This document shows positions 1 through 7,933 of a stretch of DNA of 64,000 nt, piece after piece; within the stretch, counting starts at the first letter, position 1, and the number at the start of each line of letters is the position of its first letter. The notes below the pieces were generated by a model, which saw only the letters and a list, made by a program, of their open reading frames with translations, did not search any database and was not told where the DNA came from. The translations under genes were made by a program, and so were the position numbers. The DNA is from Prevotella sp. UBA2756. Lineage in GTDB: Bacteria > Bacteroidota > Bacteroidia > Bacteroidales > Bacteroidaceae. The stretch spans positions 1 through 64,000 of the forward strand of contig DEJE01000062.1 in assembly GCA_002353205.1 (NCBI GenBank), in the 5' to 3' direction.

Positions 1-95
1 GGTTCGGTGGTACGGTGGTGCGAGAATACCTATAGAGGTTTCATGACTTGAGGGTAATCTCGCACCTTCGCACCTCGTACCTTCGTACCTCGAAT
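1..95. repeat. Short tandem arrays of an 8-bp GGTRCGAR-type unit
   Basis: Positions 1-25 hold about three units related to GGTACGGT, and 61-95, read on the minus strand, hold four units close to AGGTRCGA. The second array begins about a dozen bases after the stop codon of the leftward regulator gene. It belongs with the other short arrays that follow stop codons in this window. No gene is visible in 1-103. Confidence 0.6.
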
Positions 96-103
96 CTCGC
101 TAA

Positions 104-670
104 TCACTGCTCCTCGGGGTTGGTAATATCGCGATATTGCCGCGGCGTGATGCCGATGGCCTCCTGAATCTTGCGGTTCAGGGTGCGCACGGTGTTGAAG
201 CCGGCCTCCTGAGCGATGGCCTCGATGCTGTAGTTGGGGTTCTCCTTGAGCATGCGAAGGGCGCGCATCAGTCGTAGGAAGTCGAGGAACTTGTCCACGC
301 TGTGGTAGATGGTCTTCGTCTTGAAGAGGTCGGCGATGCGTGTCTGCGTGGTTCCCACGAGCTCTGCCACCTCCTTGAGTCCGAACTCGGGCGGTATGGG
401 GATGTTGTCCTCCTCGATGCGGGCTTCGATGATGGCCAGCAGCTCCTCGTCGTCGCGCAGGTCGGCCTGCACCATGAGCTCGCGGTGACGGCGTATGAGC
501 TCCTTGAGCCAGTCGACGCGCCGCCGCACCTCGTAGTAGATGTCGAGCTTTTCGGCCAGCATCATGTTGCGTGCGATGAGCTTCTCGTTGGCTTCGATGA
601 GCGTTGCGTTCTCCTCGGTCAGCCGTTGTACCTCTTGCTGCAAGGACTCCAGATCGTTGTTTTTCTCCAT
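104..670 (-). CDS. Small AraC-type helix-turn-helix regulator with N-terminal coiled coil
   Basis: The 188-residue product has a C-terminal AraC-type DNA-binding region (roughly residues 90-185, including 'SIEAIAQEAGFNTVRTLNRKI' type second helix-turn-helix and 'ITPRQYRD') and an N-terminal predicted coiled coil (about residues 5-50, rich in Leu/Glu). There is no sensor domain, so it may act as a dimer or with a partner. The start is placed at 670 rather than at the upstream in-frame ATG (715), because a TACTTTTG -7 box lies at 713-720 and transcription would begin near 706. The gene is divergent from the outer-membrane protein gene to its right. The target genes cannot be told from sequence. 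Confidence 0.75.
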   Translation of the reverse strand: MEKNNDLESLQQEVQRLTEENATLIEANEKLIARNMMLAEKLDIYYEVRRRVDWLKELIRRHRELMVQADLRDDEELLAIIEARIEEDNIPIPPEFGLKEVAELVGTTQTRIADLFKTKTIYHSVDKFLDFLRLMRALRMLKENPNYSIEAIAQEAGFNTVRTLNRKIQEAIGITPRQYRDITNPEEQ

Positions 671-712
671 TTTATATATACGGTGAATGAATGGGTAAAG
701 ATGTTTCCGATG

Positions 713-744
713 CAAAAGTATTAAAAAGTTACCAAACGACGAAA
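713..744 (-). promoter_or_regulatory. Promoter of the AraC-type gene
   Basis: On the minus strand TTTC (744-741), 20 bp, then TACTTTTG (720-713), a close match to the Bacteroidota consensus TTTG/TAnnTTTG. It decides the start codon of the gene at 104-670. Confidence 0.6.
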
Positions 745-825
745 CAAGTTGCGGAAAAAATTGCTATGGCAACGACAAAAATAATGGTATATATGTTTAA
801 GCCGATGATTCTTGATATTAAATTT

Positions 826-856
826 TTTGCTGCTCAAGAATTTGTTTGTACCTTTG
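826..856 (+). promoter_or_regulatory. Promoter of the outer-membrane protein gene
   Basis: TTTG (826-829), 19 bp, TACCTTTG (849-856): an exact Bacteroidota-type promoter. The leader is about 80 nt long before the ATG at 946. Confidence 0.75.
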
Positions 857-945
857 CAGGCCGCTTGCAGCACAATGGCATGCGGGGATTTAAAAAGCGA
901 AACGTGAGGATTGAAAAGTGAAGAATTAAAAAAGTGAATAAAACG

Positions 946-2142
946 ATGAAAAAGAGTGTTTTGTTTTTCCTGTTGGCTGTTTCGGCCACTGTGGCAATGG
1001 CGCAAACGAACCCCAAACCGGGATATATCATCACGAACGACGGTGATACGATCAGGGGAATCATAGACTTCCGTACCAATGAGCGGCTGTCGAAACAATG
1101 TGACTTCTGGCCTGAGGGCGGTAGTGAGGGGAAGACATACAAGCCGGGCGACATCGAGGGCTTCAGGTTCGACAACAACGGAAAGTATTTCGTCACGCGC
1201 CGACTGAAGCTTTTCGGCAGTTCGCAACTGTTCTTTGCCGAGTTTCTGGTTCAGGGTAAGATGAACCTGTACTGCGTGGCCGACAAATATGATGAATACT
1301 TCTTCTTCGAGCGCGAGGATGGTGAGATGGCACAGCTTACCAGCAGAGCATTCCTGACTTCTTCATCCATTCAAGATGAGAAAGAACGCCTGCAAGAGAA
1401 GAAAGAACAATACGGAAAAGTGAAGCTGCTGCTGAAGGACTCATGGAAAGCTGTTAACAACATGAGTGAAGACAATATGTCGAGAAAGAAGCTTGTCGAC
1501 GTTGTGCGCGACTATCACAACGACGTTTGCACCGACGGCGGCTCGTGCATGGTGTATGAATACAAGGAAGAATCCGACAAGATGTCAACGCATATCAAGG
1601 CCTTCACGGGCTTTGCCTATTATTCCCATGAGCGGACTGACTTTCAGAACTTGCCTGACGAGAACTATCATGGCGGTGCCTTTGAAGTGGGTATCGGCGT
1701 GGAGGTCGGTATCGAACGGGCGATGAAGGGCGGCAGCGTAGAATTAGGTGTCGCGTTTTCTCCGAAGACCAAGTTTGAACATCATACCAACGTCCTAGGA
1801 GGTCATGAGCCGTCGCTGACATCGTATGAAAAAGGCAGGGTGACGTTCGCTATCGGCGTGGTGAAACGCTTTGGCAAAGCGAAGATCACCCCTCTTGTCC
1901 GTGGCGGAGGATTCTACGTGCTGCATTTTGGAAACCATGAAACCAGAAACTACATGTCCAAAACCATTGTGGATGTGTCATGGGACAATACTTCACACTA
2001 TGGTATCTATCTCGGTGCCGGCGCTCAGATGGCAGTTGGCAAGCACTATGCCCGACTGCATGCTGACTGGTACAAGTCTCTGGAGGGTTCTGATAAGGGA
2101 AACATGATGAAGTGGGGACTTACTGCCGAGTTCGCCTTTTAA
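946..2142 (+). CDS. Predicted outer-membrane beta-barrel protein, function unknown
   Basis: A 398-residue protein with a signal peptide ending in 'VAMA|Q'. The N-terminal part carries the pattern 'ITNDGDTIRGIIDFRTNE', seen in many uncharacterised Bacteroidota envelope proteins. The C-terminal third (about residues 240-398) alternates polar and aromatic residues in short strands and ends '...TAEFAF', typical of a barrel. An in-frame GTG at 934 is possible but would add four residues before a good signal sequence, so ATG 946 is preferred. Its 3' end overlaps the end of the convergent GH5 gene by 23 bp. No substrate can be assigned. Confidence 0.7.
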   Translation: MKKSVLFFLLAVSATVAMAQTNPKPGYIITNDGDTIRGIIDFRTNERLSKQCDFWPEGGSEGKTYKPGDIEGFRFDNNGKYFVTRRLKLFGSSQLFFAEFLVQGKMNLYCVADKYDEYFFFEREDGEMAQLTSRAFLTSSSIQDEKERLQEKKEQYGKVKLLLKDSWKAVNNMSEDNMSRKKLVDVVRDYHNDVCTDGGSCMVYEYKEESDKMSTHIKAFTGFAYYSHERTDFQNLPDENYHGGAFEVGIGVEVGIERAMKGGSVELGVAFSPKTKFEHHTNVLGGHEPSLTSYEKGRVTFAIGVVKRFGKAKITPLVRGGGFYVLHFGNHETRNYMSKTIVDVSWDNTSHYGIYLGAGAQMAVGKHYARLHADWYKSLEGSDKGNMMKWGLTAEFAF

Positions 2143-3490
2143 CGTATTTCCGCCCGTTGGTCACGTAGATACCGTTGCAGAGATCGGCCTGATGGCTGCT
2201 GTCGGCCACCTTCATGCCCTGCAGGTTGTAAATGGCAGATGACTGCCGACTGTCGGCCGACGTCTCCTTGATGCCCGACGGATCGTCGGCCGGATAGATC
2301 TCGTTGATTCCCTCCATAGCATAGGTGCAGTAGATGGAGAGGTCCTTGCGGTTGATGAGCGTCATGATGCCCTTCGTTCCGTTCTGGTTGGCCACGTTGA
2401 TGTCCCACGTGTAGGGAGCCATGCCGCCAAGCTCCTTGCACAGGCGGTGCAGTTCGCGATAGTGCGCCTTGATGGAGGCGTTGTGCTTCTCCTGACTCTC
2501 GCCCGAGAGGTTGGAGATGTTGCGCCAGTTGGCACCGAACTCGCCGATGACGACGGGAATGCCCTTGTCTACAAAGTTCGTCTTCATCTTCTGCAGCTGG
2601 CTGCGCATGTCGGCTTCCTCGCCCCAGGTGGCGTTGTGCTGCGATCCAGGGTGGTGGTTGCCCTCACCCCAGTAGTAGAACACCTTTCCCCAGCTCTCAT
2701 CTTTCTCCATTCCCCAGAACTGCCAGGGGTTGTAGTAGTGCACTTCAATCATCAACCGTCCTTCGGCCGAATCGTGCGGCAGGTTGTTCTTCATGAAGTT
2801 GCAGGTGTGGTCGATGTTGGTCGACGGGCCTTGAACGACGAGCACGCGGCGCGTGTTGTTGCCTCCCGTGGCGCGCACGGCGTCGATGAACACCTGTTCG
2901 TACTGCACCAGGTTGTTCGTGGCATTCTGGTTGTCGGCGTTGGGCTCGTTCAGTCCGGCGAAGAGCAGCCGCTCGTCGTAGTCGCGGAAGGCCGTGGCAA
3001 TCTGTGTCCACAGCGTATGCAGGATGGTTTTGTTCTTGTTGATGGTGTTGATATTCGTGTCGGCGATGTGGTTTTCCAGCCATCCGCCGTCCCAGTGGTC
3101 GTTGATGATGACGTAGAGATTGGCCTGCAGACAGTAGTCTACGATTTCCTTCACGCGTGCCATCCACTGCGGGTCGATGGTGTAGTTGTTTCCGTCGAAG
3201 AGATGTCCCATGACCCATGCACAGGGAATGCGGACGGACTTGAATCCGCGGGCTTTCACGTAGTCGATGAGCTGCTGCGTGGTCTTGGTCTGTTGCCACG
3301 ACGTCTCGGCGCCCAGACCGCCCTTGTTGGTGAAGTTGTTCGCGTTGTTGCCGGCCTCCATGGTGTTGCCGAGGTTCCATCCGGGAGCCATCAGCTCGAT
3401 CATTTGCTTCACGGGGGTGTCGAAACCTGTCTGTGCCTGGGTCGTCAGAGCAGCGGCCAGCAGTGCGATAGTTGCCAATCTTCTTATCAT
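2120..3490 (-). CDS. Secreted GH5-family endoglucanase (cellulase/beta-glucanase)
   Basis: A 456-residue glycoside hydrolase family 5 protein. A signal peptide covers about residues 1-19. Visible family motifs are 'GWNLGNT' (37-43), 'NEP' with the likely acid/base Glu182, 'HYY' (251-253) and 'IGEFG' with the likely nucleophile Glu317. Residues about 415-456 form a separate tail ('IYNLQGM...GIYVTNGRKYV') like the sorting or anchoring tails of Prevotella secreted proteins. The substrate is probably a beta-1,4-glucan or mixed-linkage glucan, but GH5 is diverse and subfamily cannot be fixed here. It stands alone with its own promoter and is not in a SusC/D locus. Confidence 0.88.
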   Translation of the reverse strand: MIRRLATIALLAAALTTQAQTGFDTPVKQMIELMAPGWNLGNTMEAGNNANNFTNKGGLGAETSWQQTKTTQQLIDYVKARGFKSVRIPCAWVMGHLFDGNNYTIDPQWMARVKEIVDYCLQANLYVIINDHWDGGWLENHIADTNINTINKNKTILHTLWTQIATAFRDYDERLLFAGLNEPNADNQNATNNLVQYEQVFIDAVRATGGNNTRRVLVVQGPSTNIDHTCNFMKNNLPHDSAEGRLMIEVHYYNPWQFWGMEKDESWGKVFYYWGEGNHHPGSQHNATWGEEADMRSQLQKMKTNFVDKGIPVVIGEFGANWRNISNLSGESQEKHNASIKAHYRELHRLCKELGGMAPYTWDINVANQNGTKGIMTLINRKDLSIYCTYAMEGINEIYPADDPSGIKETSADSRQSSAIYNLQGMKVADSSHQADLCNGIYVTNGRKYVKRRTRQ

Positions 3491-3534
3491 AGTGCTTCTT
3501 TCCTTAGGTTGTTATTATCGGTGGAACGACGTTG

Positions 3535-3565
3535 CAAAGATAGAAAAAAACTCCGATACGCGCAA
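3535..3565 (-). promoter_or_regulatory. Promoter of the GH5 gene
   Basis: Minus-strand TTG (3565-3563), 20 bp, TATCTTTG (3542-3535). The leader to the ATG at 3490 is about 38 nt. Confidence 0.65.
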
Positions 3566-3582
3566 CAATCGTAAGCCTTTTT

Positions 3583-6102
3583 CTACTCATCGCCACCGCC
3601 GCCCTGACCGAAGCCGCCGTTGTTGCCGTTGTCAAGGCCGTTGTTGTCGCCCTGGCCCGGCTGTCCTTCGCCTTCCTCGTCTTTCTTCTGCTTCAAATTG
3701 CCGAAGTTCCACGATATGTTCAGCTGGAAGCGTCGGCCGCCGCGCCAGTTCTTCTGGTGTCGGTAGAAGGTGGGTCCGCTGGTATAGGTCTCCCATTTGC
3801 GGCTGTCGAGCACGTCGCGGCAGTTGAGGCTGACGGTGAGCTTCTTGTCGAAGAAGTTCTTCCGCACGCCGATGTTCATGCCGTAGTTGGCCTTGCGATA
3901 TCCCTGTGTGATGACCTGGCGTGCACGGTAGTTGCCCGTCACCTGTATGGAGATGTCGTAGGGCAGGATGATGGAGGCCTGGCAGCGCATGTTCCATGTG
4001 AAGTTGTCGTCGCTCTCGCCCGTGATGGTCTGTCCGTCGATGAGATATGAGAAGCCGTTGAGCTTGTAGTAGTAGAAGTTGGCGTTGGTGTTGATGTCGA
4101 GGATCTTGAACAAGCGGTTCTTCATCGTCAGCTCCAATCCCGTGCTTGTGCTCTTGGCCACGTTCTTGCTCGTCTGGTACATCACGCCGTCCACGCTGCT
4201 CTGCCATCTGACGCGCTGGATGACGTCGGTGGTGGGGCGGTAGTAGGCGCTGAGGAGGAACGAATGCTCGCCGAAGGTCTTCAGGTAGTTGAGCGAATAG
4301 GAGTTGCTGAACTCGGGCGTCAGCTCGGGATTACCGAAGCTCACCATCGAAGCGTCGCGCGTATCCTTGAAACTGTTCAGCTCGCCACCCCACGGCCGGC
4401 GCAGACGTCGCGTCCAGTTGAGTTGCAGCTGGTCGTTCTCGGTAATCTGGTAGGACATGAAGATGCTGGGGAAGAGTTCGAAATAGTCTTTCTTGAAAGG
4501 TTCGGTGCGCTTTGTGGCGTCGTGTTCCTGCTCCCAAGTGTAGCTCTCGGTGTTCACGCGCCAGTATTCGCCGCGCAGTCCGCCCATGATGCCGAACTTG
4601 CCGAAGTTCATCGTGGCCGTGGCGTAGAGGGCGTGGATGTCGTTGTCGTAGATGAAACGGTTGAAGAAGGCTTTGTCCTCCTGCTGTCCTGTGCCCTGCC
4701 AGTTCTGTGCCACAAACGATTCCTGCGGCGTGTTCTCGTGGCCGAAGCGTCCGTTGTAGCCTGCCTGTAGCTTGAAAAAGTCTGAGATGGGGTTTTCGTA
4801 GTCCAGTTTCACCTCGGTGTTGCGGTTGCGGATAAAGGCCGGACGGTACTGATAGCTGTATTCCGTTGGCTGTCCGTCGTAGTAGAAAGTGCTGTCTTGG
4901 TAGGTGTTCTCGTTGTCGGCGGACCAACTGCCGCGGCTGACGGTGAGGTCGATGAAATGTGTGTCGGTGAACATGTGGCGGTAGCTCAGCTCGGCGTGCC
5001 ACATGTTGTTGTCGCCGTGCGAACGGGTGTCGCGCTGCATCAGGTACGAATCCTGTGCCGCACCGATGGTGCCGTAGTGGTAAGGCGTGTAGCCGTAGCT
5101 CCGTCGGCCGCCCTTCATGAACATGCCGCTCACCCCGATGTCGTCCTTCTTGGTGATGTGCCAGGTCAGTCCGGCGCGTGTGAAGAGGTTGTTGCCGTAG
5201 TCGCTGTTCTTCCCTTCGTAGCGTTGGTAGGTGTTGGTGTTGAGGTATTCCTGCTCGCTGAGGCTGCCGCCCTGCTTGTTCTGCCGGTGGCGCAGACCGA
5301 CGTTCAGGTAGGCATCGACGATACCGCTCGAATAGTTGATGTTGAAGCTGGTGTTGGCGCTGCCCTCCGAGTTGCCGCCCACCTGCACCGATCCGTAGTA
5401 GCCAGCCTTGCGGTCGCGCTTCAGCACGATGTTGATGATGCCTGCCGAACCCTCGGCCGAGAATTTCGCCGACGGGTTGTCGATGACCTCAATGCGCTCA
5501 ATGCTCTCGGCAGGCAGCTGTTTCAGTATCTCGGCGCGGTTGTCCGACGTCAGTCCGCTGGCCTTGCCGTTGATCCATACCTCCACGCTGCTGTTGCCGC
5601 GCAGGCTGACGTTGCCGTCCTGGTCTACCTCCACGCTCGGGATGTTCTCGAGAACGTCGGAGGCCACGCCGCCTGCATTGGCTATTTCCTGGCTCACGTC
5701 GAACGTCTTGCGGTCCACCTCCAGCTTCATCGTCGACCGTTGTCCGGTGACCGTCACCTCTTTCAGCATGCGCGAGTCTTCCGACATATAGAGGAGTGCG
5801 AAGTTCTCTTCGCGGTTTTGGCTGCTGATGGTGAACGAACGCTGAATGTTCTTATATCCTATATACGACAAAACCAGCGAATACCGGCCGTTGGCCAGTC
5901 CGCTGATATGGAAGTTGCCACCTTCGTCGGTGATGGCTCCTTTCAGAATCTTTGTTGTGTCGCCCTGTTGGTAGACGGCCACATTCACAAACTCCAGGCT
6001 CTCGTCGCTCTTCTTGTCCACTACGTGACCCTTCACGCTTCCCTGCGCCAGTGCCACTGCCGTGCTCACCATGAGCAGGCATGTCATAATATATCGATAC
6101 AT
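3583..6102 (-). CDS. TonB-receptor-like outer-membrane barrel (OMP_b-brl_3 type)
   Basis: An 839-residue protein from the ATG at 6102, which gives a clean signal peptide ending 'VALAQ'; an in-frame ATG at 6156 would put 18 charged residues in front of it. After the signal comes a carboxypeptidase-regulatory-like domain (about 20-105), a TonB-type plug region ('EVTVTGQ', 'LRGNSSVEVWINGK', 'GSAGIINIVLKRD', about 110-240) and a large barrel in place of the classic receptor barrel. The C-terminal 35 residues are a Gly/Asn/Gln-rich tail. Proteins of this kind are often linked to uptake or export of peptides or metals, but the ligand here is unknown. No SusD partner is present. Confidence 0.8.
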   Translation of the reverse strand: MYRYIMTCLLMVSTAVALAQGSVKGHVVDKKSDESLEFVNVAVYQQGDTTKILKGAITDEGGNFHISGLANGRYSLVLSYIGYKNIQRSFTISSQNREENFALLYMSEDSRMLKEVTVTGQRSTMKLEVDRKTFDVSQEIANAGGVASDVLENIPSVEVDQDGNVSLRGNSSVEVWINGKASGLTSDNRAEILKQLPAESIERIEVIDNPSAKFSAEGSAGIINIVLKRDRKAGYYGSVQVGGNSEGSANTSFNINYSSGIVDAYLNVGLRHRQNKQGGSLSEQEYLNTNTYQRYEGKNSDYGNNLFTRAGLTWHITKKDDIGVSGMFMKGGRRSYGYTPYHYGTIGAAQDSYLMQRDTRSHGDNNMWHAELSYRHMFTDTHFIDLTVSRGSWSADNENTYQDSTFYYDGQPTEYSYQYRPAFIRNRNTEVKLDYENPISDFFKLQAGYNGRFGHENTPQESFVAQNWQGTGQQEDKAFFNRFIYDNDIHALYATATMNFGKFGIMGGLRGEYWRVNTESYTWEQEHDATKRTEPFKKDYFELFPSIFMSYQITENDQLQLNWTRRLRRPWGGELNSFKDTRDASMVSFGNPELTPEFSNSYSLNYLKTFGEHSFLLSAYYRPTTDVIQRVRWQSSVDGVMYQTSKNVAKSTSTGLELTMKNRLFKILDINTNANFYYYKLNGFSYLIDGQTITGESDDNFTWNMRCQASIILPYDISIQVTGNYRARQVITQGYRKANYGMNIGVRKNFFDKKLTVSLNCRDVLDSRKWETYTSGPTFYRHQKNWRGGRRFQLNISWNFGNLKQKKDEEGEGQPGQGDNNGLDNGNNGGFGQGGGGDE

Positions 6103-6237
6103 AATGATTCTTTGACGTTCGCGCATCGGTGTGCGTTTAACCACGTTGTGGCACAAAAGACGTCCTTTTCTCCCACCTCCCGTTTCTTTCCGACCGTTGT
6201 GGGATATTTGTTGACGACCAAGAGATGTCCCAACCGT

Positions 6238-6321
6238 TAATTCTTACTTCTTAACTCTTACCCTTTCCCTTTATTACTTCTTCTCCCTCTCCTTCGGGGA
6301 GGGCTGGGGTGGGGCTTCTTA
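6238..6321 (-). repeat. Post-stop repeats behind the M16 peptidase gene
   Basis: Read on the minus strand, the TAA of the peptidase gene (6321-6319) is followed at once by GAAGCCCCACCCCAGCC and CCTCCCCGAAGGAGAGG, a GC-rich palindromic element. Copies recur at 18320, 61960 and 62605. Next come about three degenerate heptamers TTAAGAR (6238-6265). No gene lies in 6103-6318. Confidence 0.65.
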
Positions 6322-7569
6322 CCCCCCATACACCAGCGTTGTCAGCTGTTCGGCGGGGAAGAGGTCGCGCGCCACCTGCTGCAGCTGTTCGGCAGTGACA
6401 GCCTCGATGCGCGCACAGAGACGACTCAAGTCCGTCTCCTGACCAAAGTGTAGGAAAGCCTTTCCGAAGTCGAGTGCGTAGTTTTCGCGGTTGTCGCAGG
6501 CGATGCCAAGCTGCCCCTTGAGCTGCTTCTTCGCCGCGCGCAGTCTGCTCTCTGCGATGGGGCGGTCGATGAAACGGTCGAGTTCGCGTCTGACGAGCTT
6601 CATGCAGCGCTTCACGTCGTGCGGGTCGCATCCGAAATATGTGCACCACATTCCCGCCTCGCCATAGCTCACCATGGTGCTCTCCACGGTGTAGACCAGT
6701 CCGTTGCGCTCTCGCAGGGCAAGATTGAGGCGCGTGTTCAATCCCGGCCCACCCAGCATGTTGTTCAATAAGTATAAAGGTATGCGTCGAGGGTGGTCGT
6801 AGGCGTAGGCTCGCGTGCCGATCATCACGTGTGCCTGGTGCGTGCCGAGCTGTCGTTCCACGGTCTGCGGTGTGTAGAGTGGCATCGTGATTTCGTCGAT
6901 GAAATGGGCGTTTTCTGACAGATTTTTATCTTCACAAACAGTCACCGCGGCCATCTGTCGCTCCAACAACCTGACCACTTGTGCGAAGTCTACGTCGCCA
7001 TAGACGAAGAAGGCGGCGCGTTCCGGTCGGTAGAGCCGTTGGGTGAAACGTCGGGCATCGTCGGTGGTGAACGTCCGCACGCGCTCGGCCGTGCCGAGGA
7101 TGTTGTGCCCGAGGGGATGACCGGCAAACACCATGTTCTCGAAGTCGTCGTAGATGAGTTCCGACGGCGTGTCGTTGTAGCTCTCTATCTCGTCGCAGAT
7201 CACCTCCACCTCCTTGTCGATCTCCGTCTGCGGGTATGTGCTTCTGAAGACGACGTCGGTGAGCAGGTCGACGGCGCGCGTCAGGTGCTCCTTCAGCATG
7301 GCGGCATAGAACACGGTGCTCTCCTTGGTGGTGAAGGCGTTGAGCTCGCCGCCCACGCTCTCCAGGCCGTTGATGACCTGTATGGCCGTGCGGCGCTGCG
7401 TGCCTTTGAAGCTGACATGCTCGCAGAAATGTGCCAGTCCGTCGTCGCCGGGCTGTTCGTCGCGTGTTCCTGCGCGCAGTTGGTATCCGCAGTATACCAC
7501 TGGCGACGGGCTTTGCAGGCCGATCAGTCGCAGTCCGTTGTCGAAGGTGTGTGTCTTGAATGCTGTCAT
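6319..7569 (-). CDS. M16-family zinc metallopeptidase
   Basis: A 416-residue peptidase with the inverted zinc motif HXXEH as 'HFCEH' (residues 47-51; Glu50 catalytic) and the distal Glu region 'EVICDEIESYNDTPSEL' expected of M16 proteins. No signal peptide is visible, so it is probably cytoplasmic, like processing-peptidase homologues. The length fits a single two-domain M16 unit, and a second partner subunit is not encoded next to it. The start at 7569 is chosen because the -7 box TACTTTTG lies at 7607-7600, which would put the upstream ATG (7602) before the transcription start. Confidence 0.85.
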   Translation of the reverse strand: MTAFKTHTFDNGLRLIGLQSPSPVVYCGYQLRAGTRDEQPGDDGLAHFCEHVSFKGTQRRTAIQVINGLESVGGELNAFTTKESTVFYAAMLKEHLTRAVDLLTDVVFRSTYPQTEIDKEVEVICDEIESYNDTPSELIYDDFENMVFAGHPLGHNILGTAERVRTFTTDDARRFTQRLYRPERAAFFVYGDVDFAQVVRLLERQMAAVTVCEDKNLSENAHFIDEITMPLYTPQTVERQLGTHQAHVMIGTRAYAYDHPRRIPLYLLNNMLGGPGLNTRLNLALRERNGLVYTVESTMVSYGEAGMWCTYFGCDPHDVKRCMKLVRRELDRFIDRPIAESRLRAAKKQLKGQLGIACDNRENYALDFGKAFLHFGQETDLSRLCARIEAVTAEQLQQVARDLFPAEQLTTLVYGG

Positions 7570-7599
7570 TGGGTGTGTGGGGTGTTTTGTTTGCGGCTG

Positions 7600-7630
7600 C
7601 AAAAGTAGGCATTTTGTTTCACCTGTGCAA
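7600..7630 (-). promoter_or_regulatory. Promoter of the M16 peptidase gene
   Basis: Minus-strand TTG (7630-7628), 20 bp, TACTTTTG (7607-7600). Confidence 0.6.
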
Positions 7631-7640
7631 GTCGGACACT

Positions 7641-7711
7641 AAAAAATGATCGGCGACTGTCTCCCTGAATGAAGCGCGTGAAAGGAGACGCGTCGCCGAT
7701 ACGTGTTTTTT
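7641..7711. terminator. Bidirectional intrinsic terminator
   Basis: A stem is formed by ATCGGCGAC (7649-7657) with GTCGCCGAT (7692-7700) and inside it GTCTCC (7659-7664) with GGAGAC (7684-7689). It is flanked by AAAAAA (7641-7646) and TTTTTT (7706-7711), so it can end transcription in both directions. It would stop the leftward HTCS transcript and the possible small RNA. Confidence 0.75.
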
Positions 7712-7802
7712 ATACGTGTTGGTAAACGGTTTTTGCAAGGTTGAGGGAAACAGCCATCGTTATCCTGATGGCATGGCCTTCCACATTTCTGCTGCAAAGG
7801 TA
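7649..7802 (-). ncRNA. Candidate intergenic small RNA
   Basis: A minus-strand -7 box TACCTTTG (7802-7795) lies downstream of the HTCS gene stop and points into the terminator at 7700-7649. It would give a transcript of about 140 nt. Inside it GCCATC/GATGGC (7753-7772) can form a second hairpin, and only an eight-codon frame is present. No clear -33 box is seen. The gap 7603-7933 holds nothing else. Confidence 0.35.
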
Positions 7803-7933
7803 CGGTGTTAACCAGCATGTTGTTAGGAAAAACGGTTTTTTTATTCGGATTTTCGGTTGGAGAAAATCTGTAAATTAGGAAAAACGGAATGTAGAATTTC
7901 GCTAACTTCTTTATTTTCAGCGATATAAAAATC

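Noticed and set aside
2120..3490. Formal assignment of C-terminal tails (GH5, M6, cyclophilin-like, BspA) to type IX secretion
   Set aside because: The tails look alike, but no secretion-system genes are in the window and the tail type is not certain, so only the likeness is reported.
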